Below, in pieces: positions 44,845 through 52,998 of a stretch of DNA of 64,000 bases. Made by a program: the position numbers and the translations under genes. Every line of letters starts with the position of its first letter. The first letter of the stretch is position 1. Location of the stretch: NCBI GenBank assembly GCA_009780915.1, contig WQZD01000015.1:1-64000 (forward strand), written 5' to 3'. Below the pieces are notes generated by a model. The model was not told the origin of the DNA and ran no database searches. It saw nothing but the letters and a program-made list of their open reading frames with translations. The stretch is from Propionibacteriaceae bacterium. GTDB taxonomy: Bacteria; Actinomycetota; Actinomycetes; Propionibacteriales; Propionibacteriaceae.

Positions 44845-44875
44845 GATACCTCGGATGACACGCATCCGAGGTATC
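44845..44875 (-). terminator. Strong hairpin between rpsG and fusA
   Basis: A perfect 13-bp stem, GATACCTCGGATG (44845-44857) and CATCCGAGGTATC (44863-44875), with a 5-nt loop. It lies 50 nt after the rpsG stop, with no U-tract. It may be a partial terminator, an attenuator or an RNA-processing site inside the str operon. Confidence 0.6.
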
Positions 44876-44925
44876 GTCCCTGATATCCCTTGGGCGAGAC
44901 GCCCATATTCAGTTTGGAATCCAGG

Positions 44926-45399
44926 TCACCAACGGTAGTGGGCGAAGGCGCGGTTGGCCTCTGCCATCTTGTGGGTGTCCTCACGGCGCTTGACCGAGGC
45001 TCCCAGGCCGTTGGCGGCGTCGAGGATCTCGTTGCGCAACCTCTCAGCCATGGTCTTCTCGCGACGGGCGCGAGAGAAGCTCACCAGCCAGCGCATCGCC
45101 AACGTGTTGGCGCGGGCGGGCTTGACCTCGACGGGCACCTGGTAGGTGGCGCCACCGACGCGGCGGGACTTCACCTCGATGCCGGGGCGGACGTTGTCCA
45201 GAGCGCGCTTGAGCGTCTGCACCGGATCAGCGCCACCCATCTTCTCACGGGTGCCTTCCAGGGCCGTGTACACGATGTGCTGCGCGACGGTCTTCTTGCC
45301 GGAGAGCAGGATCTTGCTCACCAACTGGGACACGAGCGCGGACCCGTACACGGGATCGACGACGACAGGACGCTTGGGCGCCGGGCCTTTGCGGGGCAT
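44926..45399 (-). CDS. rpsG: 30S ribosomal protein S7
   Basis: A 157-residue protein that nucleates the 30S head. [20 protein letters not shown] and the C-terminal [19 protein letters not shown] are standard. It starts directly after the rpsL stop, with a GGAGAAG box inside the rpsL end. Confidence 0.98.
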   Translation of the reverse strand: MPRKGPAPKRPVVVDPVYGSALVSQLVSKILLSGKKTVAQHIVYTALEGTREKMGGADPVQTLKRALDNVRPGIEVKSRRVGGATYQVPVEVKPARANTLAMRWLVSFSRARREKTMAERLRNEILDAANGLGASVKRREDTHKMAEANRAFAHYRW

Positions 45400-45771
45400 T
45401 TACTTCTCCTTCTTCGCACCGTAGCGGCTACGGGCCTGCTTACGATTCTTGACGGCTTGGGTGTCCAGGGCGCCACGAATGATCTTGTAGCGCACGCCGG
45501 GCAGGTCTTTCACACGACCGCCACGCACGAGGACCATCGAGTGCTCCTGCAGGTTGTGGCCCACGCCTGGGATGTACGCGGTGACCTCCACGCCGCTGGA
45601 CAATCGCACACGAGCGACCTTCCGCAGGGCCGAGTTCGGCTTCTTAGGCGTGGTCGTGTACACGCGCGTGCACACTCCGCGGCGCTGAGGCGAGCCCTTG
45701 AGGGCAGGCGTCTTCGTCTTGCTGACCTTGTCAGCCCGCCCTTTGCGGACCAACTGTTGAATAGTAGGCAC
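45400..45771 (-). CDS. rpsL: 30S ribosomal protein S12
   Basis: A 123-residue decoding-centre protein. [12 protein letters not shown], the [16 protein letters not shown] loop and [13 protein letters not shown] are conserved. Lys in TTPKKPN (K42/K43 region) is the wild-type, streptomycin-sensitive form. It is the first gene of the str operon, and the 210 bp up to serC would hold the operon promoter. Confidence 0.98.
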   Translation of the reverse strand: MPTIQQLVRKGRADKVSKTKTPALKGSPQRRGVCTRVYTTTPKKPNSALRKVARVRLSSGVEVTAYIPGVGHNLQEHSMVLVRGGRVKDLPGVRYKIIRGALDTQAVKNRKQARSRYGAKKEK

Positions 45772-45981
45772 CTACAGATTCCCTTTTCTGTGCGATCGTG
45801 GCTTCCCCTTGCGAGAAGGGGTGTGAGGCGAAAAGCCTCTCAGTCTTGGCTTGTGAGCGTGCGGGTTCGCCGAATACACTCACGGGGCCGGGCGTACTAA
45901 ACCCAAGGGGTGAGTCTAGTGGGTGGAGGCTCTCGCGGTCAACTGTGAGTATACGGGGAGGCTTCAAGGACGGACGGTCCG

Positions 45982-47064
45982 TCACCCGTGGCGACGCTCG
46001 AAATCGGCCATGAAAGCGGTCAGGGCGAGCACCCCGTCCATGGGCATGCCGTTGTAGATGGACGCGCGCATGCCGCCCACCGTACGGTGCCCTTCCAGGA
46101 AGGCCAGGCCGGCGTGTTCCGCCTCGGACAGGAAGACGCCGTCCAGGGACGTGTCCGCCAGGGTGAAGGGGATGTTCTTCGTCGAGCGCGCGTTCGTCGC
46201 GACGGGGTTGAGGTAGAAGTCGCTCGCGTCGATCGCCGTGTACAGCGCCTGGGACTTCGCCAGCGACGCGACGAGCATCGCCTCGACGCCGCCCTGCTCG
46301 TCGACCCAGTCGAGGACGAGGTCCAGGACATAGATGGCGAACGTGGTGGGGGTGTTCAGCAGGGACCGCGACGCCGCCATCTTGGTGTAGTCGAACACCG
46401 AGGGGCACATGGGGCGCGCGTGCCCGAGCAGGGCCTTGTCGATCAGGACGACCACCGCGCCCGCCACGCCCAGGTTCTTCTGGGTCCCCGCGAAGACCAG
46501 CCCGTGGGCCCCCACGTCCATGGGACGGGAGAGGATCTGCGAGGAGGCGTCGGCGACCAGCGGCACAGGCGCCGTGGGCTGGTACGGGAATTCCACCCCG
46601 CCGATGGTCTCGTTGGGCACGTAGTAGAGGTACTTCGCCGAGGAGGGGACCTCGTACGACCCGGGCTGCGGAATCGTCGTGTACCGGCTGGCGGACTCGT
46701 CGGCGACCTTGACCACCTTGAGCCCCATCTGCTCCGCCTCCTTGGCTGCCGTCGTGCCCCAGGACCCGGTGACCAGCGCGGCGATCTCGTCCCCGGGCTG
46801 GGTCAGGTTCAGGGGCACTGCGGCGAACTGTCCGACTCCCCCGCCTTGCATGAAGAGGACGTCATGGGTGTCGGGCACGGCGAGGGCCGCCCGTAACTTC
46901 GACTCCACGCGCTCCACCAGGGCCACGATGTCCTTGCCGCGATGGGACAGGGTCATCACGGGCATGCCCGTGCCCCGCCAGTCGGGCAGTTCTCGTTGGA
47001 TGCGGTCCACGACCTCAGCGGGGATGACCGCCGGTCCGGAAGAGAAGTTATATGTCACGGCCAT
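45982..47064 (-). CDS. serC: Phosphoserine aminotransferase
   Basis: A 360-residue PLP enzyme that makes phosphoserine from phosphohydroxypyruvate. NFSSGPAVIPAEVVDRIQ, SHRGKDIVALVERVE, the PLP-Lys segment FAGTQKNLGVAGAVV and the terminus FMADFERRHG match the proteobacterial/Firmicute SerC class (as in E. coli), not the divergent class of Mycobacterium. Active-site residues look intact. It may have been acquired by transfer, or this class may be usual in its lineage. Confidence 0.95.
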   Translation of the reverse strand: MAVTYNFSSGPAVIPAEVVDRIQRELPDWRGTGMPVMTLSHRGKDIVALVERVESKLRAALAVPDTHDVLFMQGGGVGQFAAVPLNLTQPGDEIAALVTGSWGTTAAKEAEQMGLKVVKVADESASRYTTIPQPGSYEVPSSAKYLYYVPNETIGGVEFPYQPTAPVPLVADASSQILSRPMDVGAHGLVFAGTQKNLGVAGAVVVLIDKALLGHARPMCPSVFDYTKMAASRSLLNTPTTFAIYVLDLVLDWVDEQGGVEAMLVASLAKSQALYTAIDASDFYLNPVATNARSTKNIPFTLADTSLDGVFLSEAEHAGLAFLEGHRTVGGMRASIYNGMPMDGVLALTAFMADFERRHG

Positions 47065-47280
47065 GATTCTGCCACGTCGCTGGCAAGGGCGCCTTCACCC
47101 GTCACTGGGTGGGACTCGCGATGTGGGTCCGCTCGTGGATCCGCTCGTGGATCCGCCTGGGCAGACCAAGGGGCCCTGGAAAACTCCTGAGTCGAGCCAT
47201 CCGCTCGATCCCGAGTGATCCAGGGCCTCCTGTGGACCTACCGGTCGCCACGTTCATCACTCTCCCCCCGGAAAGCGGTG
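47065..47280. other. Intergenic segment upstream of serC
   Basis: It must hold the serC promoter. A 12-bp direct repeat (GCTCGTGGATCC type) occurs around 47129-47160. I see no gene. Confidence 0.45.
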
Positions 47281-47640
47281 GACGTCTGTCATCGTTCACT
47301 AGCCCCAATGAGTTTCCTCATAGATCCCTTTGACAAGAGTAAGCTTACATCCAGATTCTCAGCAAATGAAGACCCTAAGGTCTTGACATATCACTCTCTT
47401 AGGTGTATTTAGGAGATGCCTCCTATTTTCCTCATTTCACAAGGTTATATAAGGAATTCTCAGACATCTGACCTTGGTATGATTTCAGAAAATTCTTAGG
47501 TGAATTTCGGGTGCTTAGTCATTTCATACCACGACAAGAGTTGACAACAAGCTCTCAGGGGCTCAAACGGGGTCGAAAAGCGCCAGATTTCACGTGATGT
47601 CGAGGGTGAGGACTCCGATAGCTCGGAGTTTTTCTTTACT
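47281..47640 (+). ncRNA. Candidate structured RNA or leader in a low-GC segment
   Basis: This stretch is conspicuously A/T-rich against the surrounding high-GC DNA. It has three exact TTGACA boxes (47330, 47383, 47541) and an extended -10-like TGGTATGAT ending at 47483. Nested dyads suggest RNA folding: GGTATGA (47476-47482) with TCATACC (47524-47530), enclosing GAAAATTC/GAATTTC (47488-47508). TCTTAGGTG occurs twice. A U-tailed terminator closes it. It could be an independent small RNA or a 5' leader with attenuator for the MFS gene at 47752. I do not recognise a known RNA family. Confidence 0.5.
47612..47640 (+). terminator. Intrinsic terminator with U-tract
   Basis: ACTCCGA (47612-47618), loop TAGC, TCGGAGT (47623-47629), then TTTTCTTT. 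This is one of the few U-tailed terminators in the window, and it has no coding gene upstream on the plus strand. Confidence 0.85.
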
Positions 47641-47751
47641 ATGTCAAGGATTTAGCCCCGGGACCATCCTAGGTCCGAGAAGAGGGCGCCGTCCTCGACG
47701 GATCCGCCCAGATGCTGGCCATCGTGTCCTGTGGTGTGACAAGCTTATTCA

Positions 47752-48993
47752 GTGCGTGACTATGTGACGATCCTGAGGATGCCGGGGGCTCTCGCCTTCT
47801 GCTCCGCCGGGTTGCTCGCTCGTTTCGGCGGGTCCATGGTGGGCCTGGCCACCGTCCTCATGGCGGCGCGTCTGTACGGGAGCTACGGAGTGGCCGGCGC
47901 CCTGTCCGCGGCGAACGCCGTCGCCTGGGCGATCGGCACGGCCTTCCTCGCCCACCTGGTCGACCGCCACGGCCAACGTCGCATCATGTTGCCAACGGCG
48001 ATGCTGTCCGCCGCCTCCCTGGCGGGGATGCTCGTCCTCGCGCTCGTCCACGCCCCCCTCGCGACCCTGTTCGCGTGCACGATCGTCTCCGGCTTCACCA
48101 GCGGGTCTCCCGGGGCGATGGTGCGGGCCCGGTGGAACTCCATACTGCCCTCCTCGTCGAAGCTGCACACCGCCTACGCCCTGGAGTCCACCCTCGACGA
48201 GGTCTGTTTCGTGGTCGGTCCCGTCCTGGCGACCTGGCTGGCCACGAGCGTCCACCCGGTGGCCGGCCTGGTCGGTCCGATCGTCTTCGGCGCCGGTGGC
48301 GCCATGATCTTCTACTCGCTGAGAGCCACAGAGCCCCCGGTCATCCACCGCGAGGTCACGCGGCGGGAGCACAACCGCTTCCTTCTGCTCTATCCGGGGC
48401 TGGCGACCGTGGTGGGGGTCGGCATGCTCACCGGCTGCCTGTTCGGAAGCATCGACATCGCGACCGTGGCGGCCACGACGGCATGGGACCTGGTCAGCAC
48501 CGCGGGGCTCATCTTGGCGGCGATGTCCCTCGGCTCGGGGATCGGCGGGTTGCTGTACGGCTCCCGTGGCTGGACGAGCCCGCTGTGGAAGCGTTTCATC
48601 CTCGGCGTGTGCCTGCTCGGGGTCCTCGTGTGCTCTCTCTTCTTAGCCACCGGCGCGCTGATCCTGGGGATCTGCGGCTTCGTCGCCGGGTTCTTCGTCG
48701 CCCCCACCTTCATCAACGCCAACGCCCTGATCAGCCACCTGGTCCCTCAGGACCGTCTCACCGAGGGACTGGCGTGGCTCGGGACGTCCATCGGCATCGG
48801 GGTGTCCATCGGCGCGACGGTCTCCGGGCACATCATCGACCTGGTCAGCTACCACGGCGGGTTCGCCTTCACCGCGGGCTGCGGGCTCTTGGCCGCCGTG
48901 CTGGCACTGGGCTCATGGGGGATGCTGAAGCGGATCACGAGCGCCACGACGGACTCGTCGGCGGCGCCGGCGTCCATGCCACCGTCCGCCTGA
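47752..48993 (+). CDS. MFS transporter
   Basis: A 413-residue protein with about 12 helices. AARLYGSYGVAGALSAANAV and HLVDRHGQRRIMLPTAMLSA (the MFS motif A region) indicate the major facilitator superfamily, DHA-like. Substrate unknown; a drug or metabolite exporter is plausible. The start is taken as GTG 47752, but no ribosome binding site is visible, so a later start (codon 10) cannot be excluded. A U-tailed terminator lies 112 bp upstream. Confidence 0.82.
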   Translation: MRDYVTILRMPGALAFCSAGLLARFGGSMVGLATVLMAARLYGSYGVAGALSAANAVAWAIGTAFLAHLVDRHGQRRIMLPTAMLSAASLAGMLVLALVHAPLATLFACTIVSGFTSGSPGAMVRARWNSILPSSSKLHTAYALESTLDEVCFVVGPVLATWLATSVHPVAGLVGPIVFGAGGAMIFYSLRATEPPVIHREVTRREHNRFLLLYPGLATVVGVGMLTGCLFGSIDIATVAATTAWDLVSTAGLILAAMSLGSGIGGLLYGSRGWTSPLWKRFILGVCLLGVLVCSLFLATGALILGICGFVAGFFVAPTFINANALISHLVPQDRLTEGLAWLGTSIGIGVSIGATVSGHIIDLVSYHGGFAFTAGCGLLAAVLALGSWGMLKRITSATTDSSAAPASMPPSA

Positions 48994-49076
48994 TCGTGTG
49001 GGCGGGAAGGCGCGTCGTCCCTGGGTGCGCCTCGGGGCTGCGCCTCGGAGCGCCGCGCGTCCTGCGCGGGGGAAGT

Positions 49077-49104
49077 TTGCCGCTGCTTGGATGATGAGTA
49101 GACT
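49077..49104 (+). promoter_or_regulatory. Promoter of the Ruc-like gene
   Basis: TTGCCG (49077-49082), a 16-bp spacer and TAGACT (49099-49104). The -10 box runs into the CIRCE element, which would then cover the transcription start. Confidence 0.5.
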
Positions 49105-49130
49105 TAGCAGTCGCGGCGCTTGAGTGCTAA
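49104..49130 (+). promoter_or_regulatory. CIRCE operator (HrcA box) upstream of the Ruc-like gene
   Basis: TTAGCAGTC-N9-GAGTGCTAA is the CIRCE consensus with one mismatch and exact 9-bp spacing. It ends 39 bp before the ATG of the FmdB/Ruc-like gene, and HrcA control is expected. Confidence 0.88.
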
Positions 49131-49169
49131 CTCGTCGCGAGTGTCAACGACTCACATCAGGGAGGCCGA

Positions 49170-49571
49170 ATGCCGATTTACGAGTATCACTGCACATCGT
49201 GCGGGGCCGATCTCGAGATCTTCCAACGCATGACGGAACCGACCTTGACGGTCTGCCCGCAATGCCAGGGGGACCTCCGCAAGGTCTTCTCTGCGGTCGG
49301 CATCGTCTTCAAGGGGTCGGGCTTCTACGCCACCGACAACAAGAAGGGCTCATCCGCCTCGAAGGCCGCCTCCCCCTCGGCCGCGTCGGCCGCGTCGTCC
49401 GCGAACGGCGGCGCCTCGTCGGCCCCGTCGAGCACCGACTCCACCGCGACCACCGCGTCCTCAGGGTCGGGAGCGTCGAACTCGACGAGCGGGTCCTCCG
49501 GCTCTTCCACGTCAGGCTCCTCCTCGTCCGCTTCCGGATCAGCGTCCAGCGCCAGCAGCCCTGCGGCCTGA
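49170..49571 (+). CDS. FmdB-type zinc-ribbon protein, Ruc-like redox-regulated chaperone
   Basis: A 133-residue protein. MPIYEYHCTSCGADLEIFQR with Cys 8, 11, 29 and 32 forms the FmdB zinc ribbon; FKGSGFYATDN follows, and residues ~55-133 are an Ala/Ser-rich disordered tail. This layout matches Mycobacterium tuberculosis Ruc (Rv0991c), described as an HrcA-regulated, oxidation-activated chaperone that works with DnaK. The CIRCE box in front of this gene supports the same assignment. The Ser-rich tail differs in composition from known examples. ATG 49170 has AGGGAGG 5 nt upstream. Confidence 0.85.
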   Translation: MPIYEYHCTSCGADLEIFQRMTEPTLTVCPQCQGDLRKVFSAVGIVFKGSGFYATDNKKGSSASKAASPSAASAASSANGGASSAPSSTDSTATTASSGSGASNSTSGSSGSSTSGSSSSASGSASSASSPAA

Positions 49572-49731
49572 CACCCAGCACCCCTGCGGCCTGACGGTCG
49601 CGCTGGGGGCGCGAATCGTCAGCCGCAACACCACCCCCAGTGTCGTCCCAGCACCTGTGGATAACTTCGCACACTCATGTCTGCCTGTGGATAGCCGACA
49701 CATCGTCGGCTGAGACGGCAATAGTCCAGGT

Positions 49732-50337
49732 GTGACTCATCTTGCAACATTCATACGAAGGCTTCTCGCCCATCGGCGCATCGTCGCGACCTTGTCGGCC
49801 ATGGTGTGCGTGCTGGCCATCTGCAGCCTCATCACCCATCGCGACGGTCCCACCACGAGCGTCTATGTCGCGGTCAGCCGTATCAGCCCCGGTGTGGGCG
49901 TGACCGAAGTACAGGTACGGAAGACGCCCGTCCCGTCTGCTCTGGTGCCTGTCGGCGCGATCACGTCCTTGGAGGGCCTGAGCGACCAGATGACGACCGG
50001 ACCAGTGGCCGCCGGCGCGATCCTCACAGAGGACGACTTCGTGGCCTCCGCCCAGGCGGACGCGGGATTCGTGATCCTTCCCCTGACCGTCTCCACGCAG
50101 ATGTTGACGGTCCTGCGACCCGGGGACCACGTCTCGATCTACATGTCCAACCCCGCCACAGGCGAGGTCGGCGTCGCCCGGGGCGTCCGAGTCGTCACGA
50201 TGCCCACGAACTCCTCGTCGGGGCTGTTCACGAGCAGCGGTGGCGACAACTTCATCCTCGTCGAGGTTCCCGACGACGTCGCCGCGACCATGAACGCCGC
50301 AGGCGGCATGGGATCGACGACGGTGGCCATCGAATAG
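49732..50337 (+). CDS. SAF-domain membrane protein (CpaB/RcpC-like)
   Basis: A 201-residue protein with one N-terminal helix (IVATLSAMVCVLAICSLI), then a SAF-type domain (VYVAVSRISPGVGVTEVQVR, VAAGAILTEDDFVA, LRPGDHVSIYMSN). Such proteins are related to the Flp pilus assembly protein CpaB; no pilus genes are nearby. SAF-domain genes often follow the FmdB gene in Actinobacteria. The GTG start 49732 lacks a clear ribosome binding site, so a leaderless message is possible. Confidence 0.78.
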   Translation: MTHLATFIRRLLAHRRIVATLSAMVCVLAICSLITHRDGPTTSVYVAVSRISPGVGVTEVQVRKTPVPSALVPVGAITSLEGLSDQMTTGPVAAGAILTEDDFVASAQADAGFVILPLTVSTQMLTVLRPGDHVSIYMSNPATGEVGVARGVRVVTMPTNSSSGLFTSSGGDNFILVEVPDDVAATMNAAGGMGSTTVAIE

Positions 50338-50427
50338 GCCACCGTCCCGTCTGTCAGGCACGCCATCAGGCGCACCGGCCCGGAGCCATGGACGGCCACG
50401 GGGCCGCTCGGCGCCAGGTCCGAAGGA

Positions 50428-52998
50428 CTAGGCCGTTGTCGCCACAGCGGGCAGCTTCGCCGCGCGAACCGAGGGGAGGATGGCCCCGAGGACCGCCACG
50501 ACGATGGACGCCACGAAGATGACGACCAGCCACAGCCATGGGATCGACCACCCCGTCATGCCGACGCCAGACAAGGCTCGCTGGCCGACGAAGGACAGGC
50601 CCACACCGACCACCAGGCCGAAGAAAGCCCCTGACGCGGCGATCAAGACGGCCTCGAAGCTGATCATCCGTCGGATCTGGCCCCCGGTCGCCCCCATGGC
50701 CTTCAGGACGGAGATCTCACGGCCACGCTCGGCCACGGCGAGTCCCAAGATGGAGACCAGCGCCACGATGGCGATGATGGCACTGAGAGCCAGGAGGGCG
50801 TAGATGGCGATCTTCGCTTGGTTCACGCCCTGGTTCCCGCCTGCCACATAGTCGTCATGGGACATCACCGAGATGGTGTGGAAGGGTTCCACAGCCGTCA
50901 CGAGCTGATCCTGGACCGATGCCGCGTCGCCGGGAGTCATGGCGGTGATCAACAGAGTCGTCACAGGCATGAACTGCGATCTGGTATGGCCCGGCACCTG
51001 CTGGATCAACCACGACGAGGACACCATGATGTCCGTGAACATCACCGAATCGACGATCAGTGCCACGGGCAGCGAGGACTGGACCTCATAGGGGCTGTTC
51101 CGCGCGGTCACGAGATCCACCATGTCCCCGACATGCAGGTCGTGGGCGGTGGCGAAGGTCTGCGTCACCGCCATGCCCGAGGGGAAGTCGTCCGCATTCC
51201 CTGCGACGACTGTGGAGTCGACGACACTGACGAAGGTCTCCGGCGGACCGAACATGATGTTCCCATCGACCACGGTCAGCTGGGAGGGATCCGACGGATC
51301 TGGCTGTTCCATCTTCACCGGGGCTTGGCCGTAGGCCGACACCTGTATCCCCGCCAACTGGCGCACTTTGGCGACCACCGCGTCGGCGATCACACCATTG
51401 ACGTCGGTGGACTGCAGGATGACATCGGAGCGCGTCTCGTGGCTCAACGTCGCGCTCGTCGACGCCTGAGCCGAGTCTGCGAGGATCAGCACCCCGGCGG
51501 CGAGAGCCACCGACACGACGAAGACGCCCGCGACGTTGCTAGCCCGGCGCGGTTGACGAAGGATATGGCTCTTGGCCAGTTGAGCGGACAAGGAGGAGAA
51601 CAGGCGAAGCGGTTGTGCGAACACCCTCGACAGGACAGCGACGACGACGGGTGCGACGAGCACCGCGCCGACGAGCGTCACGACGACGCCACAGCCGGCC
51701 AACCACAGATTGGCCGTGCCACTCACACCCACGATGGCGATGACGACACCGGCGACGAGGAGCAGGACTCCCACGACGAGCCGAACCACGCCGAAACCAG
51801 TCTTCCCGGTCGGGGCGGAGTTCTCAGCCATCTGACGGTGGTCCACCGACGAGGCCCGCGCAGATCCCACCCAGGCGCCCAGAACGGCGATGACGACGCC
51901 GACGAGCAGGCACACGACGAGCCAGAGCCACGGCAGAGACACCGCCAGGCTCAGTCCCGTCCGGGCCGTGACCGACCCGACGATGCCCGTCAGACCGAGG
52001 CCCGCCACGATGCCGAGCACGGCGCCGATGAGGCCGACGATGACGGCTTGGCCGAGCAGGGGTCCCAACAATTCCTTCGAGGTCCCGCCCATGGTCTTGG
52101 CCACAGCGATCTGTGCGTACCGGGACCGCTGCATACCCGCCACGACCGTGACGACCACGTAGAAGCCCACGAGCACGGCGACGATCGCCAGGACGAGCAA
52201 AGCCGTATTGACGAGGCTCCAGGAGGCATGGATCTGGGCCATCGCCTGGGCGCGCGCATCCGTGCCGAGTGTGACATCGGCGTTGACGGAGGCGGGCAGC
52301 GACGACGACAGTGCTGTCACCAGTTGCTGCGGGCTGACACCGTCCTGGGCCTTCACGGCGATGAAGGGGATCATCCCGGAAGGAGAGAAGATCGCACGAG
52401 CCACGATCCCGTTGAGGACCACGACGACCGCGCCGCCCAGGGACGAGTCATAGGAGACGATGCCCGTGACGGTCATGTCGAGGATGGTGCCGTTGGCGAT
52501 CAGGGTTCCCGTGTCCCCGATGGACAGCCCCGCCTTGGTGGCGGTGTTCTGTTCCAGAGCCATCTCGGATGGCCCTGACGGCCACACCCCGTCGACGAGT
52601 CGCCCGCTTTGCACCTGATTGGTGTCAGCCCCGACGCCGATCGAGGGCGCGGCCCCCGACGGCACAGGGTTGCCGTCTGCGCCCGTGAGGACGACAGGTC
52701 CGGCGAAGACCGCCATCGCGCCTTGGACCTCTTGGACGCTCAACACCTCGCCCGTGGCAGAGGAGTCGAGGAACTCTTGGTCGGCGCTCGGCTTCATGAG
52801 CAGGTCCGAGACCATCGCCCCGTGCGGGAGGACGTACGCGTCGGCGCTCACCATCGAGTCCAGCAGGGTGCCCGCCGTCGAGGTCATCGACGCACGTACG
52901 ATGACGGTCCCCGACATGAAGGCGACACCTAAAAGGACGGCCAGCACCGACGCCACGAATCTGGCAGGCCGTCCGTTGAATCCGGTCAGGCCCTTCAT
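50428..52998 (-). CDS. ABC transporter permease, FtsX/MacB type
   Basis: An 856-residue protein with two FtsX-like units and large periplasm-side domains: MKGLTGFNGRPARFVASVLAV at the start, IVAVLVGFYVVVTVVAGMQR in the first core and LVSILGLAVAERGREISVLK with AMGATGGQIRRMISFEA in the second. It pairs with the ATPase gene, whose stop overlaps its ATG by 4 nt. MacB-like complexes usually move lipids, peptides or transmit mechanical force rather than import solutes. Substrate unknown. Confidence 0.88.
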   Translation of the reverse strand: MKGLTGFNGRPARFVASVLAVLLGVAFMSGTVIVRASMTSTAGTLLDSMVSADAYVLPHGAMVSDLLMKPSADQEFLDSSATGEVLSVQEVQGAMAVFAGPVVLTGADGNPVPSGAAPSIGVGADTNQVQSGRLVDGVWPSGPSEMALEQNTATKAGLSIGDTGTLIANGTILDMTVTGIVSYDSSLGGAVVVVLNGIVARAIFSPSGMIPFIAVKAQDGVSPQQLVTALSSSLPASVNADVTLGTDARAQAMAQIHASWSLVNTALLVLAIVAVLVGFYVVVTVVAGMQRSRYAQIAVAKTMGGTSKELLGPLLGQAVIVGLIGAVLGIVAGLGLTGIVGSVTARTGLSLAVSLPWLWLVVCLLVGVVIAVLGAWVGSARASSVDHRQMAENSAPTGKTGFGVVRLVVGVLLLVAGVVIAIVGVSGTANLWLAGCGVVVTLVGAVLVAPVVVAVLSRVFAQPLRLFSSLSAQLAKSHILRQPRRASNVAGVFVVSVALAAGVLILADSAQASTSATLSHETRSDVILQSTDVNGVIADAVVAKVRQLAGIQVSAYGQAPVKMEQPDPSDPSQLTVVDGNIMFGPPETFVSVVDSTVVAGNADDFPSGMAVTQTFATAHDLHVGDMVDLVTARNSPYEVQSSLPVALIVDSVMFTDIMVSSSWLIQQVPGHTRSQFMPVTTLLITAMTPGDAASVQDQLVTAVEPFHTISVMSHDDYVAGGNQGVNQAKIAIYALLALSAIIAIVALVSILGLAVAERGREISVLKAMGATGGQIRRMISFEAVLIAASGAFFGLVVGVGLSFVGQRALSGVGMTGWSIPWLWLVVIFVASIVVAVLGAILPSVRAAKLPAVATTA

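Noticed and set aside
47558..47590. GGGGCTCAAACGGGGTCGA resembles the 5' end of tmRNA
   Set aside because: The transcript would end at the terminator only about 80 nt later, and there is no tRNA-like 3' end or tag frame.
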